Source: Demequina litoralis
GTDB lineage: Bacteria > Actinomycetota > Actinomycetes > Actinomycetales > Demequinaceae
Length of the DNA stretch: 64,000 nt
Reading direction: 5' to 3'
Assembly (NCBI RefSeq): GCF_030418455.1
Contig: NZ_JAUHPW010000011.1
Location: forward strand, 36,733-100,732
The translations under genes were made by a program, and so were the position numbers. How positions within the stretch are numbered: position 1 is the first letter of the stretch; each line of letters opens with the position of its first letter. This document shows positions 45,829 to 54,747 of the stretch, one piece after another. The notes under the pieces were generated by a model. The model saw nothing but the letters and a program-made list of their open reading frames with translations. It had not been told where the DNA came from and did not search any database.

Positions 45829-46766
45829 GCGTCGCCGACTGGCTCATGGCCGGGGACCCGGCGATCCGCTGGCAGACGATGCGCGACCTCCTCGACGCCG
45901 ACCCGATCGAGGTGGTCGACGAACGCGCGCGGGTGGCGCGCGAGGGCTGGGGCGCCCGCCTGCTGTCCCTGCAGCTCGAGGACGGCAGCTGGGACCACGG
46001 CGCATGGTGGCCGTCGGGCCGCCGGGACACGGACGACGGCCAGCCGTGGACGTCCACCGCGCACGTGCTGCTGCTGCTCACGCACCTCGGCGTCGACCCC
46101 GACGCGCACCAGGTCCGCGAGGCGGTCGGCCGGGCATTCGCGAGCGTCCGCTGGGAGGACGGCGACCAGCCCTTCCTCGAGGGCGAGAGCGAGGCGTGCT
46201 CGCTGTCGACGGCCATCTCGATCGGGGCGTACTTCGGCCAGGACATGGCGACCCCGGTGAGGCGGCTGGTCAAGGACCGGCGCTCCGACGGCGGCTGGAA
46301 CTGCGACCCGCCGTGGCGTTCGTCGCGGTCGAGCTTCCACTCGACCATCGGCGCGCTCGAGTCGCTGGTCGCGCATCGTCGTGCGACGGGGGCGCTGGCG
46401 CCGGAGGCGGGCGAGGCCTTCCTCGACGGCCAGGACTACCTGCTGGACCGGCACCTCATGCGGCGCCGCTCCACGGGCGAGATCGTGGACCCCGCCTACC
46501 AGCGCTTCTCCTTCCCCACCTACTGGCACTACGACGTGCTGCGCGCGCTCGAGCACCTCCGCGAGTCCGGCGCCGAGCCCGACGAGCGTGCGGGCGAGGC
46601 CATCGACATGCTGCGCGCGCGTCGCTCGGCGGTGGGCACGTGGCCTCTCGAGAACACCCACCGCGGCAGGGTGCCGTTCGTGATGGAGGACGGCGACGGC
46701 CGGCCGAGCCGCTGGAACACGCTGCGGGCGCTCCGCGTGCTGCGCTGGTGGGAGGAGCGGGCGTAG
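45825..46766 (+). CDS. Squalene-cyclase/prenyltransferase-like alpha-barrel protein
   Basis: The 313-residue protein has repeats of the alpha/alpha toroid type: LEDGSWDHGAWW, STAHVLLLLTHLG, RRSDGGWNC and FSFPTYWHYDVLRALEHLR, similar to the QW-type repeats of squalene-hopene cyclases. The catalytic DxDD motif of true cyclases is not visible, so a cyclase reaction is doubtful; binding is as likely. It starts with GTG inside the previous stop. Confidence 0.7.
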   Translation: MSVADWLMAGDPAIRWQTMRDLLDADPIEVVDERARVAREGWGARLLSLQLEDGSWDHGAWWPSGRRDTDDGQPWTSTAHVLLLLTHLGVDPDAHQVREAVGRAFASVRWEDGDQPFLEGESEACSLSTAISIGAYFGQDMATPVRRLVKDRRSDGGWNCDPPWRSSRSSFHSTIGALESLVAHRRATGALAPEAGEAFLDGQDYLLDRHLMRRRSTGEIVDPAYQRFSFPTYWHYDVLRALEHLRESGAEPDERAGEAIDMLRARRSAVGTWPLENTHRGRVPFVMEDGDGRPSRWNTLRALRVLRWWEERA

Positions 46767-46787
46767 CGGCCCGCGGCGCGGTTCGCC

Positions 46788-47684
46788 TCAGGCGGGCGAC
46801 GGCGGCATCGGCGCATCGTCCGGACCCTCGACCCGCGCCGGGCCGGGCGCGGTCCTCACCGCGCCGATGCCCGCGATCGTGACGAGCACGATGCCCGCCG
46901 CGACGCTCACGGTGAGCGTCTGCCCGAGCAGCACCAGGCCGGTGACGGCCGCGAGCGCGGGGGCGAGCGCCATCAGGATGCCGAACGTCTCCGCACGCAG
47001 GTGCCGCAGCGCCGTGATCTCGATGCCGTACGGGATCGCCGAGGAAAGCACCGCGACCGCGAGGCCCAGCGCGAGGATCCGGGGGTCGAGCAGCGCCGTG
47101 CCGACCACCGCGAACGCGGCCGGCAGCGTGACGAGGGCGCCCACGCTCATCGCCAGCGCGATCCCCGTGAGCCCCGGCATCGCCGCCCCCGCCGCGCGCG
47201 CCATGAGGATGTAGACCGCCCAGAGCGCGGCCGCGCCCGCCGCGAACGCCACGCCCACGAGGTCGAGGTCATGGGCCGTGCCGCCGAGCAGCAGCACGCC
47301 CGCCGCGGCCGTCCCCGCCCACAGGAGGCCGCGCATGCTGCGGCTCGCGACCACGCTCAGCGTGAGGGGGCCGAGCACCTCGATGGTGACCGCGATCCCC
47401 AGGGGGATGCGTGCGATGGCGAGGTAGAAGAGCACGTTCATCACCGCGAGCGCGAGCCCGTACCCGAGCACGATGCGCCAGTGGCCGCGCGCCGCGCCGC
47501 GCAGGGTGCGCCGCGCGACGAGGACGAGCACCAGCGCCGAGAACGTGAGACGCAGCGCGACCATGCCGACGGGGCCCGCCTGCGGGAAGACCATGACCGC
47601 GACGGCGGCGCCGGCCTCCTGGCACAGCAGCCCGAGGATGACCAGGAAGGGCGCGACGGTCGCGGCGCGGGAGTCGGTGGGCAC
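46788..47684 (-). CDS. EamA/RhtA-like inner-membrane exporter
   Basis: The 298-residue transporter has ten hydrophobic helices in two EamA halves, with VIEVLGPLTLSV and FGILMALAPALAAVTGLVLLGQ, typical of RhtA threonine/homoserine exporters. The GTG at 47684 opens the hydrophobic core directly; longer starts add an unlikely leader. It is divergent from the toxin-antitoxin pair. Confidence 0.82.
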   Translation of the reverse strand: MPTDSRAATVAPFLVILGLLCQEAGAAVAVMVFPQAGPVGMVALRLTFSALVLVLVARRTLRGAARGHWRIVLGYGLALAVMNVLFYLAIARIPLGIAVTIEVLGPLTLSVVASRSMRGLLWAGTAAAGVLLLGGTAHDLDLVGVAFAAGAAALWAVYILMARAAGAAMPGLTGIALAMSVGALVTLPAAFAVVGTALLDPRILALGLAVAVLSSAIPYGIEITALRHLRAETFGILMALAPALAAVTGLVLLGQTLTVSVAAGIVLVTIAGIGAVRTAPGPARVEGPDDAPMPPSPA

Positions 47685-47750
47685 GGCACAAGAGTGGCAG
47701 GTCGCGGTCGACCCGCCGCCTGCGACACCGGCTGACCCGTCCACAGATCG

Positions 47751-47779
47751 ATGACAAGGCTTGCCAAGCCGCGTAGCGT
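47751..47779 (+). promoter_or_regulatory. Promoter of the toxin-antitoxin pair
   Basis: ATGACA (47751-47756) and TAGCGT (47774-47779) are 17 bp apart and end 6 nt before the antitoxin ATG, so the message should be leaderless. The inner TTGCC-AAGCC suggests an operator for self-repression. Confidence 0.6.
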
Positions 47780-47785
47780 GAAGTC

Positions 47786-48031
47786 ATGGCCACGATGAAC
47801 GTCTCCCTTCCCGACGCCCTGAAGGACTTCGTCGAGTCGCAGGTCGCGGAAGGCGGCTACGGCACCAGCAGCGAGTTCGTGCGGGAGCTGATCCGCCGCG
47901 AGCAGGAACGGCTCCGCCTCCGCGCGCTCGTGCTCGACGGCATGACCTCCGGAGAGGGGTCGGTGCTCGACGCGGCCTACTTCGAGTCCCTGCGTGGTCA
48001 CGCGCGAAGGCTCGCCGACGGCGCCGCATGA
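47786..48031 (+). CDS. ParD/CC2985-type antitoxin
   Basis: The 81-residue protein starts with the ribbon-helix-helix MNVSLPDALKDFVESQV, continues GGYGTSSEFVRELIRREQE as in ParD antitoxins, and ends in a helix expected to wrap the toxin. It should bind its own promoter. It overlaps the toxin start (ATGA), antitoxin first, as in most type II modules. Confidence 0.9.
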   Translation: MATMNVSLPDALKDFVESQVAEGGYGTSSEFVRELIRREQERLRLRALVLDGMTSGEGSVLDAAYFESLRGHARRLADGAA

Positions 48032-48351
48032 GTCCGATCCGCCTCGTCACCACGCATCGAGCGGACGAGGACATCGCCACGGCGTCGGCGCACTACGTGG
48101 CACATGCGGGCATCGAACCGGCGGTGGCCTTCATCGACGCGCTCGAGACGGCGATCCGGTCGCTCGCCGAGAATCCGGCGATCGGATCGACCCGGTTCGC
48201 CATCGCCACCGCGATCCCCGACCTTCGCGGCCTCGCCCTGCCGCGCCTCCCCTTCGTCGTCCTCTACACCGCAGATGCCGACGCCCTGCGCATCCATCGG
48301 GTCCTGCACACCGCGCGAGACCTCCCCCAGGAACTCGACGACCGGTCGTGA
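48028..48351 (+). CDS. ParE/RelE-type toxin
   Basis: The 107-residue protein has the RelE/ParE fold: ADEDIATASAHYVAHAG at the start, AIRSLAENPAIGS in the middle, and a C-terminal PFVVLYTADADALRIHRVLHTARD. ParE members poison DNA gyrase, RelE members cleave mRNA; the pairing with a ParD-type antitoxin favours ParE. Nothing suggests inactivation. Confidence 0.88.
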   Translation: MSPIRLVTTHRADEDIATASAHYVAHAGIEPAVAFIDALETAIRSLAENPAIGSTRFAIATAIPDLRGLALPRLPFVVLYTADADALRIHRVLHTARDLPQELDDRS

Positions 48352-48392
48352 CTGGGCGCCGGCCACCGCGCAAAACCGGAGCCCGGGTGACA

Positions 48393-49280
48393 ATGGACGT
48401 CATGACCATCCTCGGCTCCCCCACGCTCGCGCGCGCCGAGTGGGAGCCGCTCGCCACCGCTCACGCCGCCGACGCCGACGCGCTCACCGCGGGTCACCGC
48501 GAGCGCAAGGGCCGCGGCGAGCGCCACGCGATCGAGGACTTCCTCTTCGAGTACTACTCGACCCGGCCCTCGCACCTGCGCCGCTGGCACCCGGGCCCCG
48601 GGGTGGTGCTCGAGGACGCGCCCGAGCATGCGGCATGGCGCTTCTACCGGACCTCCGCGGGGCGGACCGAGGTGGACGTCGTCGCGTTCCTGGAGGCGCG
48701 CGGCGCCACCGTCGACCACATCGAGCGCCTCCTGCGGGCGACCGCGAGCAGGCCCGCGCGGCTGGGCTGCTTCGGGCTCCACGAATGGGCGATGGCCTAC
48801 CGCGCGGGCGACGGCATCCGCCACCCGCTTCCTCTTCGCCTGGGTCAGGACGGGACCGATGCGGTGGTCGAGTCCCACCCCATCGCGTGCTCGCACTTCG
48901 ACGCGTTCCGCTTCTTCACCCCGGACGCGCGGCCCCTCAACACGCTGCAGCCCACGCGCGAGTCGCAGGTGGCGCTCGAGCAGCCCGGGTGCCTCCACGC
49001 GACGATGGACCTGTACAAGTGGGCGTCCAAGCTCGCCCCGGCCGTGCCGTCGAGCCTCCAGCTCGAGGCGTTCGCCCTCGCGCTCGAGGTGCGGCGGGTC
49101 GACATGCAGGCGTCCCCCTACGACGTGTCGTCGTACGGCCTCGACCCGATCGCGGTCGAGACCCCGCACGGCAAGCGCGAGTACGCGGACCGGCAGCGGG
49201 ACTTCGCGACGCGCGGCGCGAAGCTGCGCGCCCGCATCGTCGCCTCGATCGAGACCCTGCGGGAGCTCGCCGACGCCTGA
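48393..49280 (+). CDS. Protein annotated as 3-methyladenine DNA glycosylase in actinobacteria
   Basis: The 295-residue protein contains ERHAIEDFLFEYYSTRPSHL, RRWHPGPGVVLE, LGCFGLHEWAMAYR and CLHATMDLYKWASKL, segments I associate with a widespread actinobacterial family labelled 3-methyladenine DNA glycosylase. I see no helix-hairpin-helix or other hallmark of a known glycosylase fold, so the label should be treated cautiously. The HPxxCxHFDAFRFF segment may bind a metal. Confidence 0.6.
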   Translation: MDVMTILGSPTLARAEWEPLATAHAADADALTAGHRERKGRGERHAIEDFLFEYYSTRPSHLRRWHPGPGVVLEDAPEHAAWRFYRTSAGRTEVDVVAFLEARGATVDHIERLLRATASRPARLGCFGLHEWAMAYRAGDGIRHPLPLRLGQDGTDAVVESHPIACSHFDAFRFFTPDARPLNTLQPTRESQVALEQPGCLHATMDLYKWASKLAPAVPSSLQLEAFALALEVRRVDMQASPYDVSSYGLDPIAVETPHGKREYADRQRDFATRGAKLRARIVASIETLRELADA

Positions 49281-49326
49281 GCGGCACCCTTGTCGCCCCG
49301 GCGGCCCCTCACTAGGGTCGACGGTC

Positions 49327-50157
49327 ATGAACGAGGCGACAGGACGGGACATCACCTTCGGCGAGCTGATCGCCTTCTTCGTGCTCGCGTTCGCGATCTC
49401 GTGGGCGGCGTGGCTGCCCTCGGTGCTCGACTCCACGGGTCTCCTCGACCTGCCCGATGCGGTGGGCATCCTCGGCATCGTCGGGCCGTTCGGCCCCTTC
49501 ATCGCCGCCCTCGTCCTCACCCGCCGGGCGGGTGGCGGCGCCGCGGTACGCGCGCTGCTGCGCCGCGGCTGGAGCCGCGACTTCGACCGGCGATGGCTCG
49601 TGCCGACGCTGCTGCTCGCCCCCGCGATGGCGCTGGTCACCGTCGGTGTCATGGCGGCGACCGGCCAGGAGGTGTCCTGGGACGACGGGCTGCCGCTCGT
49701 CGCGATCGTGCCGACCTTCCTCATCATCCTTCTGCTCAACGCCGCCCCCGAGGAGTACGGCTGGCGCGGCTTCGCGCTCGGCCCGATGCTGCGCTTCCAC
49801 GGCCCGCTCTCCGCGAGCCTGATGCTCGGCGCCGCGTGGGGCATCTGGCACCTGCCGCTGCACTTCATCGACGGCACCGTGCAGGCGGCGATCCCGGTCC
49901 ACGAGTTCGTGCTCCAGCAGATCGTGCTGGCGGTCCTCTACACGTGGCTGTTCGTCAACACGGGCGGCGCGGTGTCGATCGCGATCCTCTTCCACGCGGT
50001 CGCGAACATCGTGGGCGCCGCCGTGCCGTACTGGACCACCGCCGAAGGCCGCTGGACCGGGTTCGCCGTGCAGGTCGCCTTCGCGGCAGTCATCGTGGTG
50101 GTGTGGGGCCCGCGACGCCTGACCCGGCGGCCCGAGCCCGTGGACGCGGAGGCCTGA
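49327..50157 (+). CDS. CPBP-family intramembrane metalloprotease, copy 3
   Basis: The 276-residue protein has about eight helices and the CPBP active-site motifs PEEYGWRGFAL, WGIWHLPLHF and ILFHAVANI. It is not close to the two copies near 30 kb; it is of the plant-CAAX-like group with EExxWR. TTGTCG (49290-49295) and TAGGGT (49313-49318), 17 bp apart, stand 8 nt before the ATG. Substrate unknown. Confidence 0.85.
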   Translation: MNEATGRDITFGELIAFFVLAFAISWAAWLPSVLDSTGLLDLPDAVGILGIVGPFGPFIAALVLTRRAGGGAAVRALLRRGWSRDFDRRWLVPTLLLAPAMALVTVGVMAATGQEVSWDDGLPLVAIVPTFLIILLLNAAPEEYGWRGFALGPMLRFHGPLSASLMLGAAWGIWHLPLHFIDGTVQAAIPVHEFVLQQIVLAVLYTWLFVNTGGAVSIAILFHAVANIVGAAVPYWTTAEGRWTGFAVQVAFAAVIVVVWGPRRLTRRPEPVDAEA

Positions 50158-50158
50158 C

Positions 50159-50920
50159 ATGAGCACGTGGGACCGGATCGACCGCTTCGAGGGTGATCCT
50201 CTCGACACGAGCCTCTGGGTCCCCGACTATCTCCCGCACTGGACCACCCCCGAGCGCTCGGGCGCGCGCTACCGCTTCGTCGGCGGTGGGATCGAGCTGC
50301 TCATCGAGCACGACCAGCACGCCTGGCGTCCCGAGGACGGCGACTTCCGCGTCTCGCACCTGCAGACCGGCGAGTTCGCCGGCCCGCTCGGGTCCGCGGT
50401 GGGCCAGCACCGCATCGGGCGCGACCTGCGGGTGGTGACGGAGAGGACGATGCGGCGGCTGTGGGCGCCGCCCCGCGCGGGCGCCGTCGAGGTGGTCGCG
50501 TCCGCGAGCGCCGACCCCACGTGCATGCTCGGCATCTGGCTCGTGGGGCACGAGTCGACCGGGCCCGACGACTCCGGCGAGATCTGCGTGGCCGAGGTCT
50601 TCGGCGACAAGGTGACCGCCGCATCGTCCGTGATCCGTGCCGGGATCAAGGCGCACCACGACCCGCGGCTCGTCTCCGACCTGCGCGACGTCGTGCTGGC
50701 CATGGACGCCACGGAGCCGCACACCTACGGCGCGGCGTGGGACTCCGAGGGCGTGCGCATCTCGGTCGACGGCGTCGAGATCTACGGCACCGACCAGGTG
50801 CTCGGCTACCCCCTCCAGCTCATGCTCGACCTGTGGGAGTTCCCGCACGGGCGCCGCGACCCCGCGGGCTACCCCAAGTCCGCGGTGATCCGCGAGGTGC
50901 GGCTGCGCACCGACGACTAG
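50159..50920 (+). CDS. Concanavalin-like (GH16-type) domain protein
   Basis: The 253-residue cytosolic protein resembles the jelly-roll fold: WDRIDRFEGDPLDTSLWVPDYLP near the start, CMLGIWLVGHE and EICVAEVFGD where GH16 enzymes carry ExDxxE, and a late YGAAWDSEGVRISVDGVEIYG strand pair. The catalytic acidic triad looks partly conserved (EICVAE), so hydrolysis is uncertain. No signal peptide. It follows the CPBP gene by 1 nt. Confidence 0.65.
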   Translation: MSTWDRIDRFEGDPLDTSLWVPDYLPHWTTPERSGARYRFVGGGIELLIEHDQHAWRPEDGDFRVSHLQTGEFAGPLGSAVGQHRIGRDLRVVTERTMRRLWAPPRAGAVEVVASASADPTCMLGIWLVGHESTGPDDSGEICVAEVFGDKVTAASSVIRAGIKAHHDPRLVSDLRDVVLAMDATEPHTYGAAWDSEGVRISVDGVEIYGTDQVLGYPLQLMLDLWEFPHGRRDPAGYPKSAVIREVRLRTDD

Positions 50921-51450
50921 ATGAACAGCGTCTGAGCCCCCTCGGACAGGTCCATGAAGTCGGCGGCGGTGATGATGTCCTCGACGTCGTCCCGGAGGTC
51001 CTCCATCGTGAGCTTCTGCATGTCGGCGCTCATCTTGCACGCCCACAGGCGTCCGCCCGACGCGACGATCTGATCGAGGAACTCGTCGACCGGGGGCACC
51101 CCGAGGTCGTCGATCTGCTTCCTCATCATCTTGGTCGCGACCCACGTCATGCCCGGGAACGGCGACAGCCACTGCGGCATGCGGCCGCCGAACGGCAGGT
51201 GCATCGCGGTGTTCCCGACCGGGGTGAACGTGAGCTTCTGCTGCCGCGACTTCGTGATCATGTCGAAACCCCAGAACGTGAAGAACAGGTCCACCGCGAT
51301 GCCCTCACCCAGCGCCGAGTTGGCGAGGACGAGGCCCGGGTAGGCCATGTCGAGGTTGCCCTTCGAGCAGATGATGACGAGCTTGCGGTCGGTCTCGTCG
51401 TCGTCGCCGAAGTCGGGGACGACGCCCGGCTGGGTCTGCATGTCGGTCAT
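50917..51450 (-). CDS. DsrE/DsrF-family sulfur-relay protein
   Basis: The 177-residue protein has KLVIICSKGNLDMAYPGLVLANSAL and FFTFWGFDMI, characteristic of the DsrE/DsrF/DrsH-like group, with a Cys in LWACKMSADM as the likely persulfide carrier. It is the third gene of an SQR-TusE-DsrE operon. Sulfur trafficking is the probable role. Confidence 0.88.
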   Translation of the reverse strand: MTDMQTQPGVVPDFGDDDETDRKLVIICSKGNLDMAYPGLVLANSALGEGIAVDLFFTFWGFDMITKSRQQKLTFTPVGNTAMHLPFGGRMPQWLSPFPGMTWVATKMMRKQIDDLGVPPVDEFLDQIVASGGRLWACKMSADMQKLTMEDLRDDVEDIITAADFMDLSEGAQTLFI

Positions 51451-51461
51451 GGCGCGCCTCC

Positions 51462-51776
51462 TCAGACGCATCCCGCGGGCTTGGGCAGGCCCGCGATGTA
51501 GGACATCTTCTTGCCCGGCTTCTTGGGGAACAGCGCGAACTGCTTCTTGACCGGGAAGCCGCCCACGGCGTTGACGCGGCGGGTGGTGGCGGTCTGGCCG
51601 GTCTCGGCGTAGTCGGCGCGCAGGAACCGGACGACGTCCCAGTGCTCGGGGGTCATCTCGATCCCGATCTGGTCCGCGAGCTGCTGGGCAAGGTCCTCGT
51701 CCCATTCGTCGTACTCGGTGAGGAAGCCCTCCGCGTCGACGTGGATCTCGCGGCCGGCGAGGGTGGTGGTGCTCAT
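51462..51776 (-). CDS. TusE/DsrC-family sulfur-relay protein
   Basis: The 104-residue protein has the DsrC fold with a C-terminal arm GLPKPAGCV whose penultimate Cys carries sulfur. The second Cys found 11 residues earlier in true DsrC is Ser here (KKMSYIAG), so this is the one-cysteine TusE-like form and cannot form the DsrC intramolecular trisulfide. It is between DsrE and SQR with short gaps and good GGAGG sites. Confidence 0.9.
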   Translation of the reverse strand: MSTTTLAGREIHVDAEGFLTEYDEWDEDLAQQLADQIGIEMTPEHWDVVRFLRADYAETGQTATTRRVNAVGGFPVKKQFALFPKKPGKKMSYIAGLPKPAGCV

Positions 51777-51784
51777 GTCTCCTC

Positions 51785-53017
51785 CTAGGCGGGGACGCGC
51801 TTGCCGCGCATCGACATCTGAGCGGGTAGGGGAAGCGGTCGGCCGGGAAGCAGCATCGACCAGTAGACGGGCTCGAACGCGAGCTTGCCCCAGTGGTTGA
51901 ACCGGGACTCCTTGAGCAGCGGCAGCGGGCCCACCGCCGGCACCGGGAACATCCCCGGCAGCGGCTCGGTGTCGTAGTTGAAGTCGATGAGCATGGCCTT
52001 GCCCGCCCCCGACTCGATGAAGCACGTGGCGTGGCCGTCGAAGCTCTCGACCGGCTCCTCGCCGTTGATGATGCGGACGAAGTTCTCGGGGAACACGTCG
52101 AGCTCGAAGTGCGCGACGGCGCCTGCCTTGGATGTGGGGACCGCGGCCGCGTCGCCGACCGCGAAGATCTCCGGGTGCTCGGCGTGCCGGAGGGTGTGGT
52201 GGTCGACGGGCACGAAGTCGAGCTCGTCGCCGAGGCCGGACCTGCCGACGAACGCGGCGCCCTTGTTCACCGGGACCGTCACGAGCAGGTCGTAGGGGAC
52301 CTCGCGCTCGTCGAAGGACACGACCTTGCGCGCCTCCGCATCGACGCTCTCGATCATGAAGTCCGGCTCGACCGCGATCCCCCGCGTCTCGAGCATGTCG
52401 CCGAAGGCAGCCGCCGCGACGGGCTTGGTGAACGCCCCCGACAGCGGCGTGACGAACGTGATGTCGACCTTGTCGCGGATGCCGCGGCGCTTGAAGTAGT
52501 CGTCCGCCAGCAGCGTGAACTCGAGCGGCGCCACCGGGCACTTGATCGGCATCTCGGAGATGTGGACCACCAGCCGGCCCCCGGTGAAGCCGGCGAGGGC
52601 CTTCCGCAGCGCCACCGCATCGTCGAACGTGTAGAAGGAGTGGACGGCGCCGTGCCAGTCGTCCTCCATGCCGGGCGTCTCCTCGGGATGCGGGGAGGTG
52701 CCCGTCGCGACGATGAGGTAGTCGTACGGGAGGACGGTGCCGTCCTCGAGCGCGACCGTGCGGGCGTCCGCGTCGACGCGGTCGATCTGCGCCTGGATGC
52801 GGGTGACGCCGTCCGGGATGAGCGGCGCGGCCTTCCGGCGCGCCTTGTGCGGCCGGTATCTGCCGAAGGGGATGAAGAGGAAGGCCGGCTGATAGTAGTG
52901 CGTGCCGCGCTGGTCGACGATCGTGATCTGCCAGTCGTCCGCGCCGAGCAGCCGCCGCAGCTTGTTCGCCGCGATCGTGCCCGCCGTGCCGGCTCCGAGG
53001 ATGAGCAGCCTGCGCAT
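51785..53017 (-). CDS. Sulfide:quinone oxidoreductase-like FAD protein
   Basis: The 410-residue flavoprotein starts with LLILGAGTAGTIAANKL (FAD loop), has YDYLIVATGTSPHPE and a second dinucleotide region, and FAVGDAAAVPTSKAGA near the end. Cysteines in KCPVAPLEF and ATCFIESG are placed as the sulfur-shuttling pair of SQR-like enzymes. It oxidises sulfide to persulfide or polysulfide with quinone as acceptor. With TusE and DsrE it forms a sulfide-handling operon. An inverted repeat precedes it. Confidence 0.88.
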   Translation of the reverse strand: MRRLLILGAGTAGTIAANKLRRLLGADDWQITIVDQRGTHYYQPAFLFIPFGRYRPHKARRKAAPLIPDGVTRIQAQIDRVDADARTVALEDGTVLPYDYLIVATGTSPHPEETPGMEDDWHGAVHSFYTFDDAVALRKALAGFTGGRLVVHISEMPIKCPVAPLEFTLLADDYFKRRGIRDKVDITFVTPLSGAFTKPVAAAAFGDMLETRGIAVEPDFMIESVDAEARKVVSFDEREVPYDLLVTVPVNKGAAFVGRSGLGDELDFVPVDHHTLRHAEHPEIFAVGDAAAVPTSKAGAVAHFELDVFPENFVRIINGEEPVESFDGHATCFIESGAGKAMLIDFNYDTEPLPGMFPVPAVGPLPLLKESRFNHWGKLAFEPVYWSMLLPGRPLPLPAQMSMRGKRVPA

Positions 53018-53064
53018 GACGCGCCCCCTCCATTGGGTCCGGGGACGTCCGGGAGGCGGCCCCG

Positions 53065-53080
53065 ATACTCCCGACGGTAT
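53065..53080. promoter_or_regulatory. Possible sulfide-responsive operator before the SQR gene
   Basis: ATAC-N8-GTAT (ATACTCCCGACGGTAT) lies 48 bp upstream of the SQR start. Its spacing recalls CsoR/CstR operators, but the inner bases match only partly and no such regulator is in the window. Confidence 0.35.
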
Positions 53081-53227
53081 TTCCGTGGGGTGGGCTCGGA
53101 AAGGGACCATCGTCCCTGCCAGAGCGGCGCGTCGGCCGCGCGGGCCTCGCGTTCCGCGGCCCCAGGGTGTACGAATGCCCTGGCAGAGGCACCGCTCTCG
53201 AGGCGAGCGAGAACCCGGGGGGGACGT

Positions 53228-53716
53228 ATGCGGGAACGGGTCGCGGCGGCGGTCATGGCGGTGCTCTGCGCGACTGTGGTGGCGGGATGCTCCGGCACGC
53301 CTGCCGGCGCGGAGGAGGCGGTCGCGCGCCTCGCGGCCCTCGACATCGTCACGACCGTCCCGCCCGAGGGGACGCTCGTCGCGTACGCCGAGGACCTCGG
53401 CAGCGACAGCAGCATCACCGCACGCAACGCCGGCGTGGTCGCCGTGTACGCGACCTCGGCGGACCTCGACGCGATCGCCGAGCACTACCTCGCGACCTTC
53501 CCGGAGTACGACCTGGGCGAGGAGTGCTGCACGAGCGCGGACTCGATGGTGCTCAAGGGCTGGTCCGATGACACCTACGCCGACGTCACGATCAACCGCG
53601 GCAGCCCGCGCTACCGCGGCTTGAGCACCCCCGAGCCGAGCTTCGCGGCATCGAACGCGGACCTGTACGTGGTGGTCGACGTAGCGCCGCGCCCGGATCT
53701 CAACGCCGGCGCGTAG
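53228..53716 (+). CDS. Putative lipoprotein
   Basis: The 162-residue product has a signal peptide and lipobox VVAGC (Cys near residue 21), then a small domain with a CC pair (EECCTSAD). No family is recognised. GGGGGG stands before the ATG. It is divergent from the sulfide operon. Confidence 0.7.
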   Translation: MRERVAAAVMAVLCATVVAGCSGTPAGAEEAVARLAALDIVTTVPPEGTLVAYAEDLGSDSSITARNAGVVAVYATSADLDAIAEHYLATFPEYDLGEECCTSADSMVLKGWSDDTYADVTINRGSPRYRGLSTPEPSFAASNADLYVVVDVAPRPDLNAGA

Positions 53717-53734
53717 CCCGGCGCCCCCGTCGCG

Positions 53735-54181
53735 CTACCGGGCCGCATCGACCCCGCGGTTGGCGAGCTCGTCGGCCTTCTCGTTGCCGGGGTCCCCCGC
53801 GTGGCCCTTGACCCACACCCACGTGATGTCGTGGCGGCCGAGCTGCTCGTCCAGCGCCTGCCACAGCTCGACGTTCTTCACCGGCTTCTTGTCCGCGGTC
53901 TTCCAGCCGTTGCGCTTCCAGCCCTTCATCCAGGACTGGGCGCCGTTCTTCACGTACTGCGAGTCGACGTGGAGCGTGACCTTGCACGGCCGGTTGAGCG
54001 CCTTGAGACCCTCGATGACCGCGGTGAGCTCCATGCGGTTGTTGGTGGTGACCTTCTCGCCGCCGAAGAGCTCGCGCTCATGGCCGCCGGCCTTCATCCA
54101 GACGCCCCAGCCTCCCAGCCCGGGGTTGCCCTTGCAGGCGCCGTCGGTCCACATGTGCACATCGGTCAGGGTCTCGGTCAC
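53735..54181 (-). CDS. rnhA: Ribonuclease HI
   Basis: RNase HI cuts RNA in RNA-DNA hybrids. The 148 residues show all catalytic acids in place: [31 protein letters not shown] and [14 protein letters not shown]. It starts with GTG. It is convergent with the lipoprotein gene with an 18-nt gap. Confidence 0.96.
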   Translation of the reverse strand: MTETLTDVHMWTDGACKGNPGLGGWGVWMKAGGHERELFGGEKVTTNNRMELTAVIEGLKALNRPCKVTLHVDSQYVKNGAQSWMKGWKRNGWKTADKKPVKNVELWQALDEQLGRHDITWVWVKGHAGDPGNEKADELANRGVDAAR

Positions 54182-54246
54182 CCGGAAACCGTACCCGGGC
54201 GCGGGCCATCGGGAGCGCCACCCGCCGCATCGGCCACAATGAAGCC

Positions 54247-54747
54247 ATGTCCCGCAAGCACGCCGCCGGCGGCTCCACGCCCGCCGTCCACGCCCTCATC
54301 GAGGCGGGCGTGCCGCACACCCTGCACCCGTACGAGCACGATCCCGCCTCCGACCTCAGCTACGGTCTCGAGGCCGCGGCGGCCCTCGGCGTCGACGCGG
54401 ACCAGGTGTTCAAGACGCTGTGCGCGTACGTCGACGGACGCCTGTCCGTGGGCATCGTGCCCGTGTCGGGGATGCTCGACCTCAAGGCGCTCGCGCACGC
54501 GCTCGGCGGCAAGAAGGCCGAGATGGCGCCACCCGCGGATGCCGAGCGCGCCACCGGCTACGTCGTGGGCGGCATCTCGCCCCTCGGCCAGCGCAAGGCC
54601 CTGCCCACGGCCGTCGACGAGACCGTCGAGCTGTGGGACACCGTGTACGTCTCGGGGGGCCGACGGGGCCTCGACATCGGGCTCGCCCCCGCCGACCTCC
54701 TCGCCGTGACCCGTGCGGTCGCGGCACCGATCGCGAAGGAGTCCTGA
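54247..54747 (+). CDS. ybaK: Cys-tRNA(Pro) deacylase
   Basis: YbaK/EbsC removes cysteine wrongly attached to tRNA-Pro. The 166 residues contain [47 protein letters not shown] and [13 protein letters not shown], the typical family run. CACAAT ends 6 nt before the ATG, compatible with leaderless initiation. It is coupled by TGATG to yggS. Confidence 0.95.
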   Translation: MSRKHAAGGSTPAVHALIEAGVPHTLHPYEHDPASDLSYGLEAAAALGVDADQVFKTLCAYVDGRLSVGIVPVSGMLDLKALAHALGGKKAEMAPPADAERATGYVVGGISPLGQRKALPTAVDETVELWDTVYVSGGRRGLDIGLAPADLLAVTRAVAAPIAKES

